64,000 nt of DNA, taken from Agrypnia vestita (taxonomy: Eukaryota > Arthropoda > Insecta > Trichoptera > Phryganeidae). The stretch lies in NCBI GenBank assembly GCA_016648135.1, contig JADDOH010023170.1, forward strand, positions 248,001 to 312,000, written 5' to 3'. A program made the position numbers and the translations under genes. The first letter of the stretch is position 1, and each line of letters begins with the position of its first letter. This document shows, in pieces, positions 25,643 to 36,174 of this stretch. The notes below the pieces were generated by a model, which was not told the DNA's origin, ran no database searches, and was given only the letters and a program-made list of their open reading frames with translations.

Positions 25643-26327
25643 GATACACACGCTTATTAGTGGCATGCTAATGAGCGCGCATGTCCTAACAACTGTACAC
25701 ACTTGCTCATTATTAGCATGCTTATTAGTGGCACGCTCATAAATAAGCATGCTCAAAGTTAGCAATCAAACACACATGGTTATTAGTGGCATGCTCTTGT
25801 CATAGAATAGAGACGCTCTGTTCAAAATAGAAACTTTGCAAACTGAAATTGAAAATTCGAGTGAACCAATAAATTAAAACAGTTCCCGAGTTCCATCCGC
25901 ACATTTTTGATTTTAGTTTTTATAATTTTTATTGTAAGATTTGAATCATTCATGCCTTTCAATAAAGTTTCATAAACATTATTTCTCGCTATATTATTTT
26001 TACACAACGGTGACCGAGTATTCCACAGACATTCGTGATTCCTATAATAAGTCACGAAAAGTAATGTTTTATCATCTCCCTAACGCACCATATTTGTTTC
26101 ATCTGTCGCGGACTGAGAAGATCGCATTGATAATACTAGCCGCGAAGCCCGCGAATGACATAAGCATGCTCATAATATGCATGGCTGTTCACACATGCTC
26201 ACAAGCTTCTCATGGTGAATGACAGTGGCATTACTAGCAATGTACGTACACACATGCCACTAATAAGCAAGGCCTAAGGAAGGTCGATACTGCGCATGCT
26301 CACGTGCCACTAATAAGCATGTGTATC
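25643..26327. mobile_element. PIF/Harbinger-type element with nested ends
   Basis: The outer ends are inverted: GATACACACGCTTATTAGTG on the left and the reverse of CACTAATAAGCATGTGTATC on the right. The 12-mer TTATTAGTGGCA occurs three times in direct orientation on the left (about 25655, 25723, 25781) and twice inverted on the right (about 26255, 26306). Either elements are nested or the ends carry repeated subterminal sites. The interior holds a MADF-domain remnant on the minus strand, the accessory protein that accompanies PIF/Harbinger transposases. I could not fix a clean target duplication. Confidence 0.6.
25822..26055 (-). pseudogene. MADF-domain protein remnant (Harbinger accessory)
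   Basis: The minus frame of about 77 codons begins TYYRNHECLWNTRSP, then KNNIARNNVYETLLKGM and IKTKIKNVRMELG. This follows the MADF pattern (hydrophobic residues, H/P-x-LWD/N, then N-x-x-R and a helix with IKxKIKNxR), a Myb/SANT-like DNA-binding domain. In PIF/Harbinger transposons a second ORF encodes such a protein, which binds the transposon ends and helps bring the transposase into the nucleus. The domain start is disrupted (stops upstream of TYYRN, no proper ATG), and a normally conserved aromatic after SPL is Cys. The rest of the protein is missing. Neighbour context: lies between inverted repeat ends of the element. Confidence 0.6.
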
Positions 26328-27544
26328 AGTAGCTTTAATTATTAAAAATTGTAAATACAGCAAAAGTTCATTTAAAATTTATAATAGTTGGCTCCAGGTT
26401 TATAATGATAATACTTTATGAAAAAAATAGCATTTTAGATTCTGATGCGTAAAGCATAGAATCGTGTATAAAGATTGAAAAGCAATTAACTTTTTTCTCA
26501 CATTATTATTCCTTTAGGTAGAGTCCGTTCACTATTTGAAAGCCACTTGCATTAGTATAAGTGATATCCTCTGTAACACGTAAATTGTGTATCGGTATTC
26601 CTTTTTTAAAGCTATTGCATTGTCCAATTCAGTATCACCCTGGCATTCACGCGGAGCGGTTGTTTCTTTGTCAAATATTTTTTATTTAAAAATACACTGA
26701 CTGCAAGATCACGATACTGTGACCACAAACTTAAATCAATTTAATATAAATTTAGATGAGGATTCGGAGTCCGATGCGGACGACAATAGTTTATCTTATT
26801 GATTAAAAATAATTATAAGATTTTGAAACCGTTTATTTAGAATTACACCTGCTTATACATTGTTTATTTAAAAATAGCTATATCCCCCCAAAAATGACGT
26901 GCTTTTGTTATATATTTCGGCCGCCAGCTAATGTTAAGAGAACAGCGCTATCTAGAGTAGCGTCTTGATTTCCGATAACGTTAGTGATGGACATTGTTAA
27001 AAAGAGAATTATGCTTTTTTTGCTTCTTATACCTCATTGTTATATTATATCACATTATCATTGGAGCATTTTGGTAGCGTTGGTGACGGACAGTGTTGCG
27101 TATAGAATTATATATTTTGATTAATGATTAATACCAATGACATTTGCGATACGGCAGGTAATGGATTCACTTATTAGTTTTAATTTTAAATAAAGTGAAA
27201 TATTAAAAAAAATCCAATTTAGGTATTTTATTTAAAAAAGCATATACTTAATGTTTTCGTTTTATTTAATAACAATTTTGAAATCTTATTTATTTTGAAA
27301 ACGGAATGAGTTTTTTTATATTACTTGTGCCTATGCTTATTTTAGGTTAAGAAACTAAAATAGTATTTATATTTATTTTGGCGTTTGTCATTTACTCAAA
27401 AAAAGAATGTTACAAGAATTTGTAAACGTACTGTTGCTCACACTAATGCATGTGGCTTTCCTAAAGTGAACGTACTCTACCATTAAAATATATTTTTTAA
27501 TATTTTTCTTAATTTTAATCGGTATAAGTTTTTTTTAACTAATT
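26328..27544. other. AT-rich non-coding DNA
   Basis: No gene recognised. Two related words, GATAACGTTAGTGATGGACA (about 26974) and GTAGCGTTGGTGACGGACAG (about 27073), suggest a short duplicated segment about 100 bases apart. Confidence 0.45.
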
Positions 27545-27930
27545 AATTAACTAACCGTCACGCCATTTCCTGAAAAGGTAGGCAGAGAGGGTAGAACGGT
27601 ACATCACATTTTCTTCAACCTCATTCATACATCTTCGCTCTTCGACTGTTACGATTTTACTGTACGATTTTAACAGGGCCGTCCTCTTCTGATCGTGCCA
27701 GGTATTTCGCGGATGCTCTCTGTTTCTGTTGGCTTCAACACTCGCCTCGAATATTTTCTTTACTATCCTCTCCTCACTCATACGTTCCACATGACCAAAC
27801 CATCTCAGCGATCCTTTCTTTATTATATCTATACTACGCCACATTCGGCATTACATTCATTTCTAATTTGGTTTTCACATATGCATCTAAACGACCGCAT
27901 TTCCATCTCATTCAATCTACCTTCATTATT
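27545..27930 (-). pseudogene. non-LTR retrotransposon C-terminal fragment
   Basis: Minus-strand reading starts near 27930 with EGRLNEMEMRSFRCIC, then LRWFGHVERMSEERIVKK, then NRNREHPRNTWHDQ and finally RRCMNEVEE and LSAYLFRKWRDG before a stop. This is the region after the reverse-transcriptase domain found in many insect non-LTR elements, often annotated as endonuclease-reverse transcriptase or craniofacial development protein 2-like. The part from 27844 down is one open frame of 97 codons; the upstream part is in a shifted frame with a stop. There is no polymerase core and no endonuclease, as expected for 5'-truncated copies. The clade (RTE-like or other) is not decided here. Confidence 0.75.
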
Positions 27931-27964
27931 ATTTAACAATTTTTAATTTTTTTTTAAAGCGAGT

Positions 27965-28270
27965 AAAAATGTAACATTAATTATTTTTGTTTGAGGATAT
28001 TAATTATTATTGATGTGTGACGTCTTTCCTCTTGCTTTCCTGCAATCTGTGCAGTTATTTCGTGAAAAGGGACGGAAATTCGTAACAGGAAATAAGGCGC
28101 GCGAAATTTCATTGACCAATGAGCGCGCGCAGAGCACGCGCGATGGACAGAAAATTATCGTTTGTAAAAAAATCAATGTCCAGCAAGTGCCATCACAGCG
28201 AAGACGCACACTACCAGCCAATGCTTCTGATTTTGTATATATGTTGCGAGGCTGATGTCAAGCGCGTGGA
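27965..28270. other. CpG-containing island
   Basis: Local GC rise with AATGAGCGCGCGCAGAGCA and CGCGCGATGG near 28119-28145. Overlapping frames on both strands have no recognisable domain. Nature unknown. Confidence 0.3.
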
Positions 28271-29143
28271 TGTTGTAACTTTGATATATTTTGACTTATA
28301 TCTTCGAAACTATCCAATAAATAGATTAATGTAAACAATAACTACCCTTAATGATTTACATTCTCAAATTTTATATAATTTACGTGATTATTTTTAAATA
28401 TTTATTCAAAGTTTTCAAACAATATGTATGGCGGCACATTACCGCCATCTATGAAAATAAATAAAAACACATAATTGACCAAACATATTTCTAAACAATA
28501 TGCGGTACCTACCTAGTGCGGCAAAATTCAATAATAAATAAATGCACATACATTTTCTTTACTTGTATTTACTAATTATTAATAAATATATAGGTATTAG
28601 CATTTTAAAATTTTGATGTTAATTTCTGTTGCTGCGCAACTGATATTTTTAATTATATGCCGTATGCCGCCAGAACTTTGGTTTACCAAACGTACTTTAA
28701 AAACTCTAATAAAACATATAGATATCACATTACCTATGGCGACATCTGTGCTGGTTTATGTAAATGAAAAATGAATTCAATGGTAAAAACACAACTCACA
28801 TATAGACAAGGTGTGCATATTAAACATATGTATATCGTCGGGGATAGTGCAAATCTGCGTATATACCGTAGGTAAAGAGCGCGTATCTACACCAGACCCA
28901 GTTTTTCTTAATACTTAAAACGTTATAATTTTCTTATTTCAATGTCTCCTAGTCTCATTTTTTCACAGAGTATTAATTCATGTGTTCTATGTATCTACTG
29001 GTCGATCGCAACGAGCGTTAAACAACAAGGGTGGCTCCTAATCAGGATCTTCTGCAAAATCTCAAATTGGCTACATTTGTCAGATACGCGGAATTATCCA
29101 ATGTTAATTACGCGTATTTGAATTATCCCGGAAGATATACAAC
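28271..29143. other. AT-rich non-coding DNA
   Basis: No gene or repeat recognised beyond a CGGTACCTACCTAG word of the lepidopteran type near 28503. Confidence 0.45.
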
Positions 29144-29151
29144 ATATGTAG

Positions 29152-29251
29152 TAGTGGTGGGCGATCCGGCTCACCTGACTGATCCGGCTCAGCCGCTCAA
29201 CGAAAAGATCCGGTTCACTGAGCCGGTTCGTTTGCGAACGACGCACCTCTA
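29152..29251. mobile_element. 100-bp hAT-like miniature element
   Basis: Ends are TAGTGGTGGGCG and CGACGCACCTCTA, which are inverted with few mismatches. The flanks are ATATGTAG (29144-29151) and ATATATAG (29252-29259), an 8-bp duplication with one mismatch, the size typical of hAT. Inside, GATCCGGCTCA occurs twice and its inverse (GAGCCGG) once; such subterminal repeats are typical transposase-binding sites in hAT. No coding capacity. Confidence 0.65.
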
Positions 29252-29276
29252 ATATATAGTAGTCGATCATAGGTGG

Positions 29277-29385
29277 AATTGGTGAATGTTACATTTTGTT
29301 AAATGTGTTTACTTAAGCCAGCCATACAATATATCGTAAGCCCTGTGATCACCCGAAAAAGACTTCCATATAAAAAAAGTAGGTA
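29277..29385. repeat. foldback family fragment, inverted arm
   Basis: Carries GTGAATGTTACATTTTG, ACTTAAGCCAGCCATACA and CGTAAGCCCTGTGATCA, the reverse orientation of the arms seen at 23598 and 31280. Partial copy. Confidence 0.55.
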
Positions 29386-30011
29386 TTTATAATACATCTT
29401 AAGTTACTTTTTCAGTTGTTTTATCTAGTTTAGTCCATGTGAATATTTTCCATATTTCCTGTGTTTTTCTTTAATCAATCTTGCGCACAGCAGAATAAAT
29501 AGAGCCTTGAAAAAATTGATGTAAATATATTTGTCGTAAAATGTGTTGTTTTCACGTATCGTCACAGTATTATAACGCGCACATATTCTTGAAAGCTAGA
29601 TACGGTCGCATCGTGTGTTGTATATCTATATAATTTCTTGAATCACCATTTTGTTTAAACTCAGCCAATTAGTAGATACTCTCGTACCGTAAACATGTTA
29701 CCAGACGTATAATTAGCTGAATATCAACACGTTGTTTGAATCAGTTACCGGAGATCGCAAAGATGGAGAACCTTACCCTTATAAGGAAGGTAGACGTTAT
29801 CCAACTTCACATGGAATATTGTTTAAAATTAATCTTATCTCAGGAATATTCATGCCGTCCACCATCAAAACTTCCCGCTTTTTATCAAAAAAGTACAAAT
29901 TTCATTTTCTAATGAAGTAATAATAATAATTGTAGATGGGTAAAGAATCTAAGCCAGACGAAATGGCAAAGCAGACTACACCAGAATACGTCAATTTCAT
30001 AACATATCTTA

Positions 30012-30190
30012 TCTATACTAATATTATAAAGAGGTAAAGTTTGTATTTTTAGTTTTTTAAGTTGTAGGATGTAATCTCCGAAACTACTCATCTGATTTCA
30101 AAAATTCTTTCACCAATATTCAAAATGGACCTTCAGGGTGGACATTCGCTATATATTAACTCGTTTAAATAAAAGGGCTTTTCGTGGGGA
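30012..30190 (+). mobile_element. Helitron 5' end (Lep1-like)
   Basis: TC at 30012 is preceded by A and starts TCTATACTAATATTATAAAG, the widely seen 5' terminus of lepidopteran Helitrons. It is followed by AGGTAAAGTTTGT and by TTTCAAAAATTCTTTCACCA, also typical of the family's 5' region. I cannot find a CTAG end with a hairpin in the next few hundred bases, so this is probably a truncated copy. Confidence 0.6.
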
Positions 30191-30299
30191 CCAATTTTGC
30201 AACGTAAGTCGACAAAAAAAACGGTCGAGCGAATGCGTTTCTTACGAACGGTGCCTTAACGGTAAGAGATATATAAATAATTAGATATAACACGACTTG

Positions 30300-30400
30300 G
30301 TATACACCACTTAATATTTCTTTTCTTTATTCAATATGAATAAATACCTCTACAAGTTTCGGCAAAGAAGTTCCCTTCCTCAGGAGGATACGAAGTATTC
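30300..30400 (-). repeat. Penelope-like terminus with hammerhead-like core (candidate)
   Basis: On the minus strand CCTGAGGAAGGGAACTTC is followed by TTTGCCGAAAC, then AATAAAGAAAAG and an AGTGGTGTATACC tail. The order CUGANGA, stem, GAAAC is hammerhead-like, with one core change (G for U). It resembles the copies near 20880 and 40850. Confidence 0.3.
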
Positions 30401-30726
30401 TAAATTAAATTATTATTATATATATAGTTAACTATTGGGGTGGAGAGTAGGCAGAGTAAATATAAATGCTTTCTATAAAAAAGTTGTAGAACTTACAAAG
30501 ACCTCCAAAAGATTTCCGAACAACATATATTTATATGTTAAGGTTAATTCACAAATAGATAAAATATGAATAAAATATATATTAAAAATTAATTTTAATC
30601 TGTCGGGGGTAATTTGAGTAGGTAATGTTAAATTCTTAACAAAATAAATTTGCTTATTAAACCATTTTTATTAATCAATTAGAAAACACATACAGAAAAA
30701 ATCAAATTAACGAAAAAATATTTAAA

Positions 30727-30800
30727 TGCCACCGGGACTCGAACCACGGACCTCACATTCGCCATCCCCGCCACAAACTCGCAATAAGAATGTGTTTCCT
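30727..30800 (-). repeat. tRNA-like segment, probably part of a SINE
   Basis: On the minus strand GTGGCGGGGATGGC (A-box-like) is followed by GGTTCGAGTCCCGG, a perfect polymerase III B box with a T-arm. The 3' side reads CCGGTGGCA, but the 5' side does not pair with it as an acceptor stem. It is therefore unlikely to be a working tRNA and is better read as a tRNA-derived SINE head. Confidence 0.45.
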
Positions 30801-31279
30801 TTAGTAAATTTGCTTATCGTCAGATAAATTTTATGTAGGTAAAATTTACTTTTACACATCATTTTTTGGACGAGTAGTTTAGGTTATATTGATTTTTCAC
30901 TGATACTCTTACAGTCTCAAACTGAATTCCAAATGGGCAAGGCTGCGGGCTTATTATGTTATAAATCAGCTAATTATGTAATAAATACAAAACTTGACAT
31001 AATTCCATCGTTTCAATAAATAAATCGATGAGTAAGGTCATTTAAAAAATGTCGTACTTGCTCTTCCATAATATCGTTAACTTGGTGGGTACATTACTTT
31101 AAAATCAATATTTGACTTGTCCAACGCGTTGTACCTCACATATTTACAATGCAATATTATGATTCACAGGATAAATCAACATTTGTTATCCAGGCTTACG
31201 TGATAAAATTACGTTTTATTTAATCTTATTATTCCGTTCGGAACTGTACCGACGGTAAAATATTTATTTAACTTCATTG

Positions 31280-31995
31280 TAGAAGTCTCACAGAAACGAA
31301 GATGTTTATATGGGAAGCATGTTTGCAATTCTTTATAGGGTGGCCCGAGGCTTATGACCTGAATGAGCTGGCTTAAGTAATCTTTTTACACAATGCAATT
31401 CCACCAATTCCACCACAAGAACATCCATACATAAAATTTTTGAAAGTTGTAAATATGTTCTAAATTAGTTTCTTTCTTATAATTGAATGGACTATGCTAG
31501 CGACATCTATGGTCCTTCCCATGACATAGTCTGCATAGATTTCGCAGCTGGTAATGATTACTCTATAATTTTAAAGTGGAATATTAAGCAATCTACATTT
31601 ATATGATATTCTTCCAAATTATTATTTAACATATACACTGAAATATGCCTCAAAATTATTATTTATACATTATTATCAAATTATTGAAAGTTGTTTTTAT
31701 GTTCTAAATCAGTATCTTTCAAATATTTGTAGGGAATTTGCTAGATACATCTATGGTCCTTCCCATGACAGAGCATACATATATTTATTATGTGTGGTTG
31801 TTCTTACGGTGGTATTGGTGAACATTACTTAAGCGACTTCATACAGGTCATAAGCCCTGGGCCAGCCTATAAAGACTTCAATACACGTTTCCCATACAAA
31901 TAGCTTCATCTCTGTGAGACTTATATAATTTATCTTAATTGATAATTATCCCTCTGTGGACAAAATCCAGTAATATGTGTTCTTAGAATATACAT
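31280..31995. mobile_element. foldback family, long palindromic copy
   Basis: The left arm starts AAGTCTCACAGAAACGAAG and the right arm ends CTTCATCTCTGTGAGACTT, its inverse. Both arms contain the order GGCCC..GGCTTATGACCTG and GAGCTGGCTTAAG (left) or its inverse ACTTAAGCGACTTCATACAG (right). Further in are ACATCTATGGTCCTTCCCAT in both halves and GATTTCGCAGCTGGTAATGA in the left. No coding capacity. Class is uncertain: long inverted arms suggest a foldback-type DNA element. Confidence 0.7.
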
Positions 31996-32089
31996 GTATA
32001 TACATATGTTAATATTGTAAAAAAATTTAATTCGAAGATGGTGTTATTATTTTCGCATATTTAGCATCACACGCGTGCGCGTCCGGTAT

Positions 32090-32305
32090 CAAACATAATA
32101 ATTTGTCGTCTGTCCGACCATCTTTCTGTCCGTCTGTCTGTCTGTCCCCGCAACTTCGTGTAACGTCCGTAATTTCGTTCGAATTCACGGCTAAAAAAAC
32201 GAAATTTAATTTCACGTTCCGCCCAGCAAAAACGCCAGGGTTTAAAATTACAATACAGCACGTAAAAGTACCGTCATTTTTGACGGGTTACATCCAGTCT
32301 AAATA
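32090..32305 (+). mobile_element. Helitron-like family H, copy 1
   Basis: Begins around ATAATAATTTGTCGTCTG, runs through a CTGTCTGTCTGTC microsatellite, TAATTTCGTTCGAATTCACG and GGCTAAAAAAACG, and ends with the hairpin CCGTCATTTTTGACGG followed by GTTACATCCAGTCTA. The same order occurs on the opposite strand at 61421-61640, where the end is an intact CTAG. This copy's end has decayed from CTAG. The microsatellite is internal to the element. Assignment rests on the 3' hairpin and the sister copy. Confidence 0.5.
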
Positions 32306-33029
32306 TAACACTCGTACATTAGGTTCTACCTGAACGGTTTCGTTTCATCGGTCTCCCGGGCCGCTCTTTAAATACCTTTATCGAAGACATTTGAGACGAT
32401 GAGAATCTTCGACGGCCGGATCTTCTGGGCCAGTGCAAGGCTCGGGCGGCTATGCTCGTCTCCCTCTGTTTCACATTCTTTCTCCTCTTATTGCGCGCGC
32501 ATCAGGATCGGTGACTCGGTGATTTAACACGACAGAATCGGATACTAATACCGACTCGGACAGGAGTCCAGATGAACGAGGGGCGAGGTAGTGCTCGGCG
32601 GTCGGGATCCGTAGGAACTTTATAGCAATTAATTTTCTATCAAAAATTAATAAGCTTTCAATTTGGTTAATTTTCAACCGTACACAGGCATACAAAAGTC
32701 GCCTTTTATTATGAAAATATAAAATTATATACTACATCTTTAAATCAGGACGTCTCAACATATTTTGTTCGTTAGATGATAATTAATAATACAAGTGCAG
32801 CAAATTACTTAATTATATAAATTAATTATTATCATTTATTTATCTTATGTATAGTACTTATTTATTAAACCTGTATAAAAGCTTTCTTAATAACATTACA
32901 ATTTATATATTTTATTAGTGTCCAATAATTATCACACTATTAATTAATTGATAAATTGTCATTGAATCCAGCATCTACACTTCTCTTACTTTATTAGAAT
33001 TGTTTAATCTCATGAACGAGTACTTCTTC

Positions 33030-34010
33030 TTTCTTCTTCTTCTTCACCTTCATCTCTCCACTGTCTGCCTTGTTATTTGTTAGTTGTAGCCATTTCTTCC
33101 CCCCCTTCCCCCACAGCGGCTGTATAGTCGGCCCATCTCTTTTGAGGTCTTTCGATGCCTCTTTTATTCTCCTAAGGTCTCCACTTCAGAACTCTAGGAA
33201 TCCATTTTGTACCATTCTGCCTTGCAACATACCCTGCCCATTGCCATTTTAGCTTCGCTCCACGATCCATGATATCCATTACTCTAATTCTGCGTCTAAT
33301 TTCATTGTTCCTAATTATCATCCGTATTCTGAAATAAGCAATATTGCTATTTCTGTATCTTGACAGTTATTGTATACATTGTGACGCCGTTTTTTTGACG
33401 TTTTATGTTTGACAGGTTTGAAGTTAATGAATTCAATTAATTAAAAAGCTTTTTAATTAAAAATGTTTTTTTTACGTTTTAAAGCTTTCTGATTGATTGA
33501 ATTCATTAATTTCAAACATGTCAAATTTAAAACACCGAAATTGGCGGCAATACAATGTTATACGTATGTCAAGATTGAGATAAGGATCTGGCATCCCAAT
33601 ATTGCTATTTTCATAATAGCAGAATATATCTCTTAGGCTTACGCCGAGCATGGATTTCTCCATAGGTCGTTGTGTGCATTTGAGATTTTCTACACTTTTC
33701 TTCGTAAGGACACCGTTTCCACTCCTTACGTCATCACTGGCAGTATGCAAAATTCAAAGGCTTTTCTTTTTAAGCTAATTGAAATCTCTTTGTTGTCGTA
33801 AATATATTTGAGTTTGAAAAAAGCAGGCCAGCTCATTCCTATTCGTCTTGTCAATTCTGCCCCCAAGTCTCTGACTGAAGTAGCTCTTTCTAATTTTTCT
33901 CCTTTTGGCATACATGAAGATACACGATATCATATTCTTTTGCCATGTGAAAGAACATTTCGAGGGATTCAAGTCAAGTTTATATAATAAATAAATAAAA
34001 AGAGAGGCTG
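33030..34010 (-). pseudogene. non-LTR retrotransposon fragment split by a MITE
   Basis: Minus-strand segments in order: KLERATSVRDLGAELTRRIG, NKEISISLKRKAFEFCILP, then MEKSMLGVSLRD, an interruption, NNEIRRRIRVMDIMDR, AKLKWQWAGYVARQNG, WIPRVLKWRP and RPQKRWADYTAAVG. This matches the reverse-transcriptase C-terminal half and the following region of a common insect non-LTR family (xLGxxxxRRIG, KRKxFxxCxLP, xMERSMLGVSLxD, KLKWQWAGHxAR, RPxxRWxDD). The interruption is MITE copy B (33327-33624), inserted at TA just after SLRD. Stops and frame changes also break the frame. The end is a GAAGAAGAAG-type purine-rich run on the minus strand near 33025-33050. Confidence 0.75.
33327..33624. mobile_element. 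AAGCAATATTGC MITE, copy B, inside a LINE
   Basis: Starts TTCTGAAATAAGCAATATTG, with TA at 33325-33326 and 33625-33626. Inner words TTCTGTATCTTGACAGTTAT, GTTTGACAGGTTTGAAGTTA and AATTCATTAATTTCAAACAT follow copy A and C. The right terminus is partly scrambled (TGCTATTTTCATAATAGCAG). The flanking sequence on both sides is one retrotransposon reading frame, so the MITE entered after the LINE. Confidence 0.75.
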
Positions 34011-34600
34011 TCACGTGGAAATCTTCATCTAGCAGTGGATTGACGTAGATATATATTATATTACGATATATTTAGGTATAATATTTCCCATATGACTGAA
34101 AATACCCTATAAATCACATGGAATGTAGGACGTACTACCTATGTACAAAATATTAAAAAATAATTGCAATTATCAATACACCTATTATTATAAATACTGA
34201 ACATAGTTCATCTAAAGATGTCATCACTAGGATAGTGGGACCTCGGAAGACGAAGAGAAAACACTTAATAGTGTGTACCAACGTAGGTGTGTATGTGTTA
34301 ATAAGTCGTGTACAAATAATAACATCAGCTGAAACATGCCCGTACATGTTTCACGTTTACTGTTTCATACATTTCATGTTGACACATGTGGTCAATGTGG
34401 TTTATGTGGCATATTAATTATATGCATCTCGAATGAAACGTGCATGACATATATGTATAAGATGGATATCTCTTATTGTTACATGCATTGCGAAACAACG
34501 CGTGTTCGATTTCGAAACGTTGCCGTAGAGTTCAGTAAAAAGTTATACCGTTAATGATGTCGAGAATATAGCGTCATGCTTGTATACTATTGTTCGGGTA

Positions 34601-34901
34601 TTCGGCCGCATTCTGAAAAAAGCAATATTGTTATTTCTGCATTTATTGTTATCTGCATCTGCAGTTATTGTGTATCTAACATTGTAATGCCGCCAATTTT
34701 AACGTTTTAAGTTTGAAATTAATGAATTCAGAAAGCTCTTTAGTTATTTACAATTAAGAATAATGAACCTTCTGATTGATAGAGTTCGTTAATTTCAATC
34801 CTATCAAACTTAAAACATCAAAATTGGTGTCGTTACAATTTTATACAATAACTGTCAAGATACAGAAATAGCAATATTGCTTATTTCAGAATGCGGCCGA
34901 G
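34601..34901. mobile_element. AAGCAATATTGC MITE, copy C (best preserved)
   Basis: A 301-bp element with TIRs TTCGGCCGCATTCTGAAAAA and the inverse of TTTCAGAATGCGGCCGAG, flanked by TA at 34599-34600 and 34902-34903. The arms run inward through AGCAATATTG and its inverse, CAGTTATTGTGTATC, and the inverse pair TTAAGTTTGAAATTAATGAA / TTCGTTAATTTCAATCC. It ends directly against the target duplication of the neighbouring Harbinger element. Confidence 0.8.
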
Positions 34902-35047
34902 TATTAGGCCGGCCGCACTTTGGATACGAATTATTACGTACCTATTCGTACGATTATTTTCGTACGTATTGAGCGCGCACATTGATTGCGTCTTGCGTTG
35001 GCCACGATCAGTTACTTTTCGCATTTCTCCAATAACGTTTGTGCTAA

Positions 35048-35220
35048 ATGAATAATCTGTATCTTCTGGAAAACTCTCTTTTTACTCGTAGGCTGCTACG
35101 GCGTCGTCGGCATCGTAGAACCAAATGGGTGAACGAAATATAATATACTAGAAGGGTTGAATTTGGTAAATTCCATCATATAGTGGCAGATAATGACAAA
35201 TTTCATGACTATCTATCTAA
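35048..35220 (+). pseudogene. Harbinger transposase N-terminus, broken
   Basis: From ATG at 35048 the frame gives MNNLYLLENSLF, RRLLRRRRHRRTKWVNEI, a TAA stop at 35141, then, in the same frame, EFGKFHHIVADNDKFHDY. Harbinger transposases start this way: a short leader, an Arg-rich run, a W-V-N/H segment, and a GEFH block followed by a FF/Y-x-Y segment. The catalytic DDE nuclease domain, which would lie further on, is absent because the interior has been deleted. The ATG choice follows the family's usual start just before the Arg run. The in-frame stop and deletion make it a pseudogene. Confidence 0.65.
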
Positions 35221-35397
35221 TAGATTCACAAATGCTGGGGAGAATCGAAGTGCAACGAGAGCTCAAAAGTCGGAGAAATATTTCATAGTTTTTTGTTCGA
35301 AGTACATAATTATACCTCACCTTCATTAAACCAAATTATTTAACTTACAGGTATTTTTAGTTCTTTAGAGATTCTCCGCCATGATCCGCGCTGATAG

Positions 35398-35472
35398 TCA
35401 CGCAGTTGAATCACTTTGGTCCCACAAACATTCGTGGTCATGTATCAAATTGACAAATTTTTCAATATCCAT
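35398..35472 (-). pseudogene. MADF-domain protein N-terminus, broken
   Basis: Minus frame from ATG at 35472 reads MDIEKFVNLIHDHECLWDQ then SDSTA and a stop. The FVNLIHDHECLWD segment is the first helix and signature of a MADF domain, as in the Harbinger accessory protein. The domain is cut after about 24 residues by the internal deletion. It converges on the transposase remnant, the usual arrangement for two-gene PIF/Harbinger elements. Compare the related remnant at 25822-26055 (NHECLWN). Confidence 0.6.
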
Positions 35473-35668
35473 CGTACGAAATCGCAAATATTTCCGAACA
35501 AATCTGGATCGTGTCGGACGTCGCATCTATACGTGCGTACACGCACTTCTAAATCGTGTACAGTGTGCGATGTTCAATAGTACTTCAGGGTCAGGAATGT
35601 ATTTGCATATTCGTACGTACACGTACTACTCAATTTCGTACGAAAACGCATCCAGTGTGCGGCCGGCG

Positions 35669-36166
35669 TTAGGCTCGCCGACTTTCATAATGACTAAATA
35701 ACTCTCGTTTGTCAGATCCTTGATGAATATCGATTTTTGACCTTTCTAAGTATCCTTGTATCGTAGCTTAAGGCAATCCTCATTTTCAATGTTGAAAATG
35801 ATTTAAATACGGAATTTTACCGTAATATACTTCTTCTTCTTCAGGTTTCGTTTTTCGACGAAGGTTGGAGATCATGTTACAAAATATGATATTTAACTAC
35901 TTTCCTGAGCTACTCTCCATTGGTAACATCTTTCTACTTTCTATCTATTCATTTGCTGCTTCATTTATATCTGCTCCCTTCTTTCTTGCCTTGTACAGTA
36001 AGTTGCAAGTTATCATACTTCGTTTGATAGTTGTTATTAGTGACTCTGGACTTATAAATGCGTTTTAGTGCCTTTTTATTGGCAAGTGATCAACTCAGGA
36101 GGTCTTTAGCTTCCGTCGATAAATTAATAAGATACAACTCAAATTCATGCTTTTATAATGGTATTT
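35669..36166. other. non-coding DNA
   Basis: No recognisable gene or repeat; a 67-codon hydrophobic frame (35865-36068) has no supporting features. Confidence 0.4.
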
Positions 36167-36174
36167 ATTGTCAT

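Larger units (their letters stand above)
34907..35668. mobile_element. internally deleted PIF/Harbinger transposon
   Basis: A 762-bp element with inverted ends GGCCGGCCGCACTTTGGATA and the inverse of CGCATCCAGTGTGCGGCCGG (GCCGGCCGCACACTGGATGCG-type). A TTA duplication lies at 34904-34906 and 35669-35671. The 3-bp TTA/TAA target and the content identify PIF/Harbinger. Subterminal regions on both sides are full of CGTACG and GTACG words, likely transposase or MADF-protein binding sites. It retains the beginnings of two convergent genes: the transposase from the left (plus) and the MADF protein from the right (minus). The middle of both is deleted. Confidence 0.8.

Noticed and set aside
29031..29252. 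73-codon plus frame
   Set aside because: Its right half is the hAT-like miniature element, so the frame is accidental.
30727..30800. Possible tRNA gene on the minus strand
   Set aside because: Good B box but no pairing acceptor stem or proper anticodon arm; kept only as a SINE-like segment.
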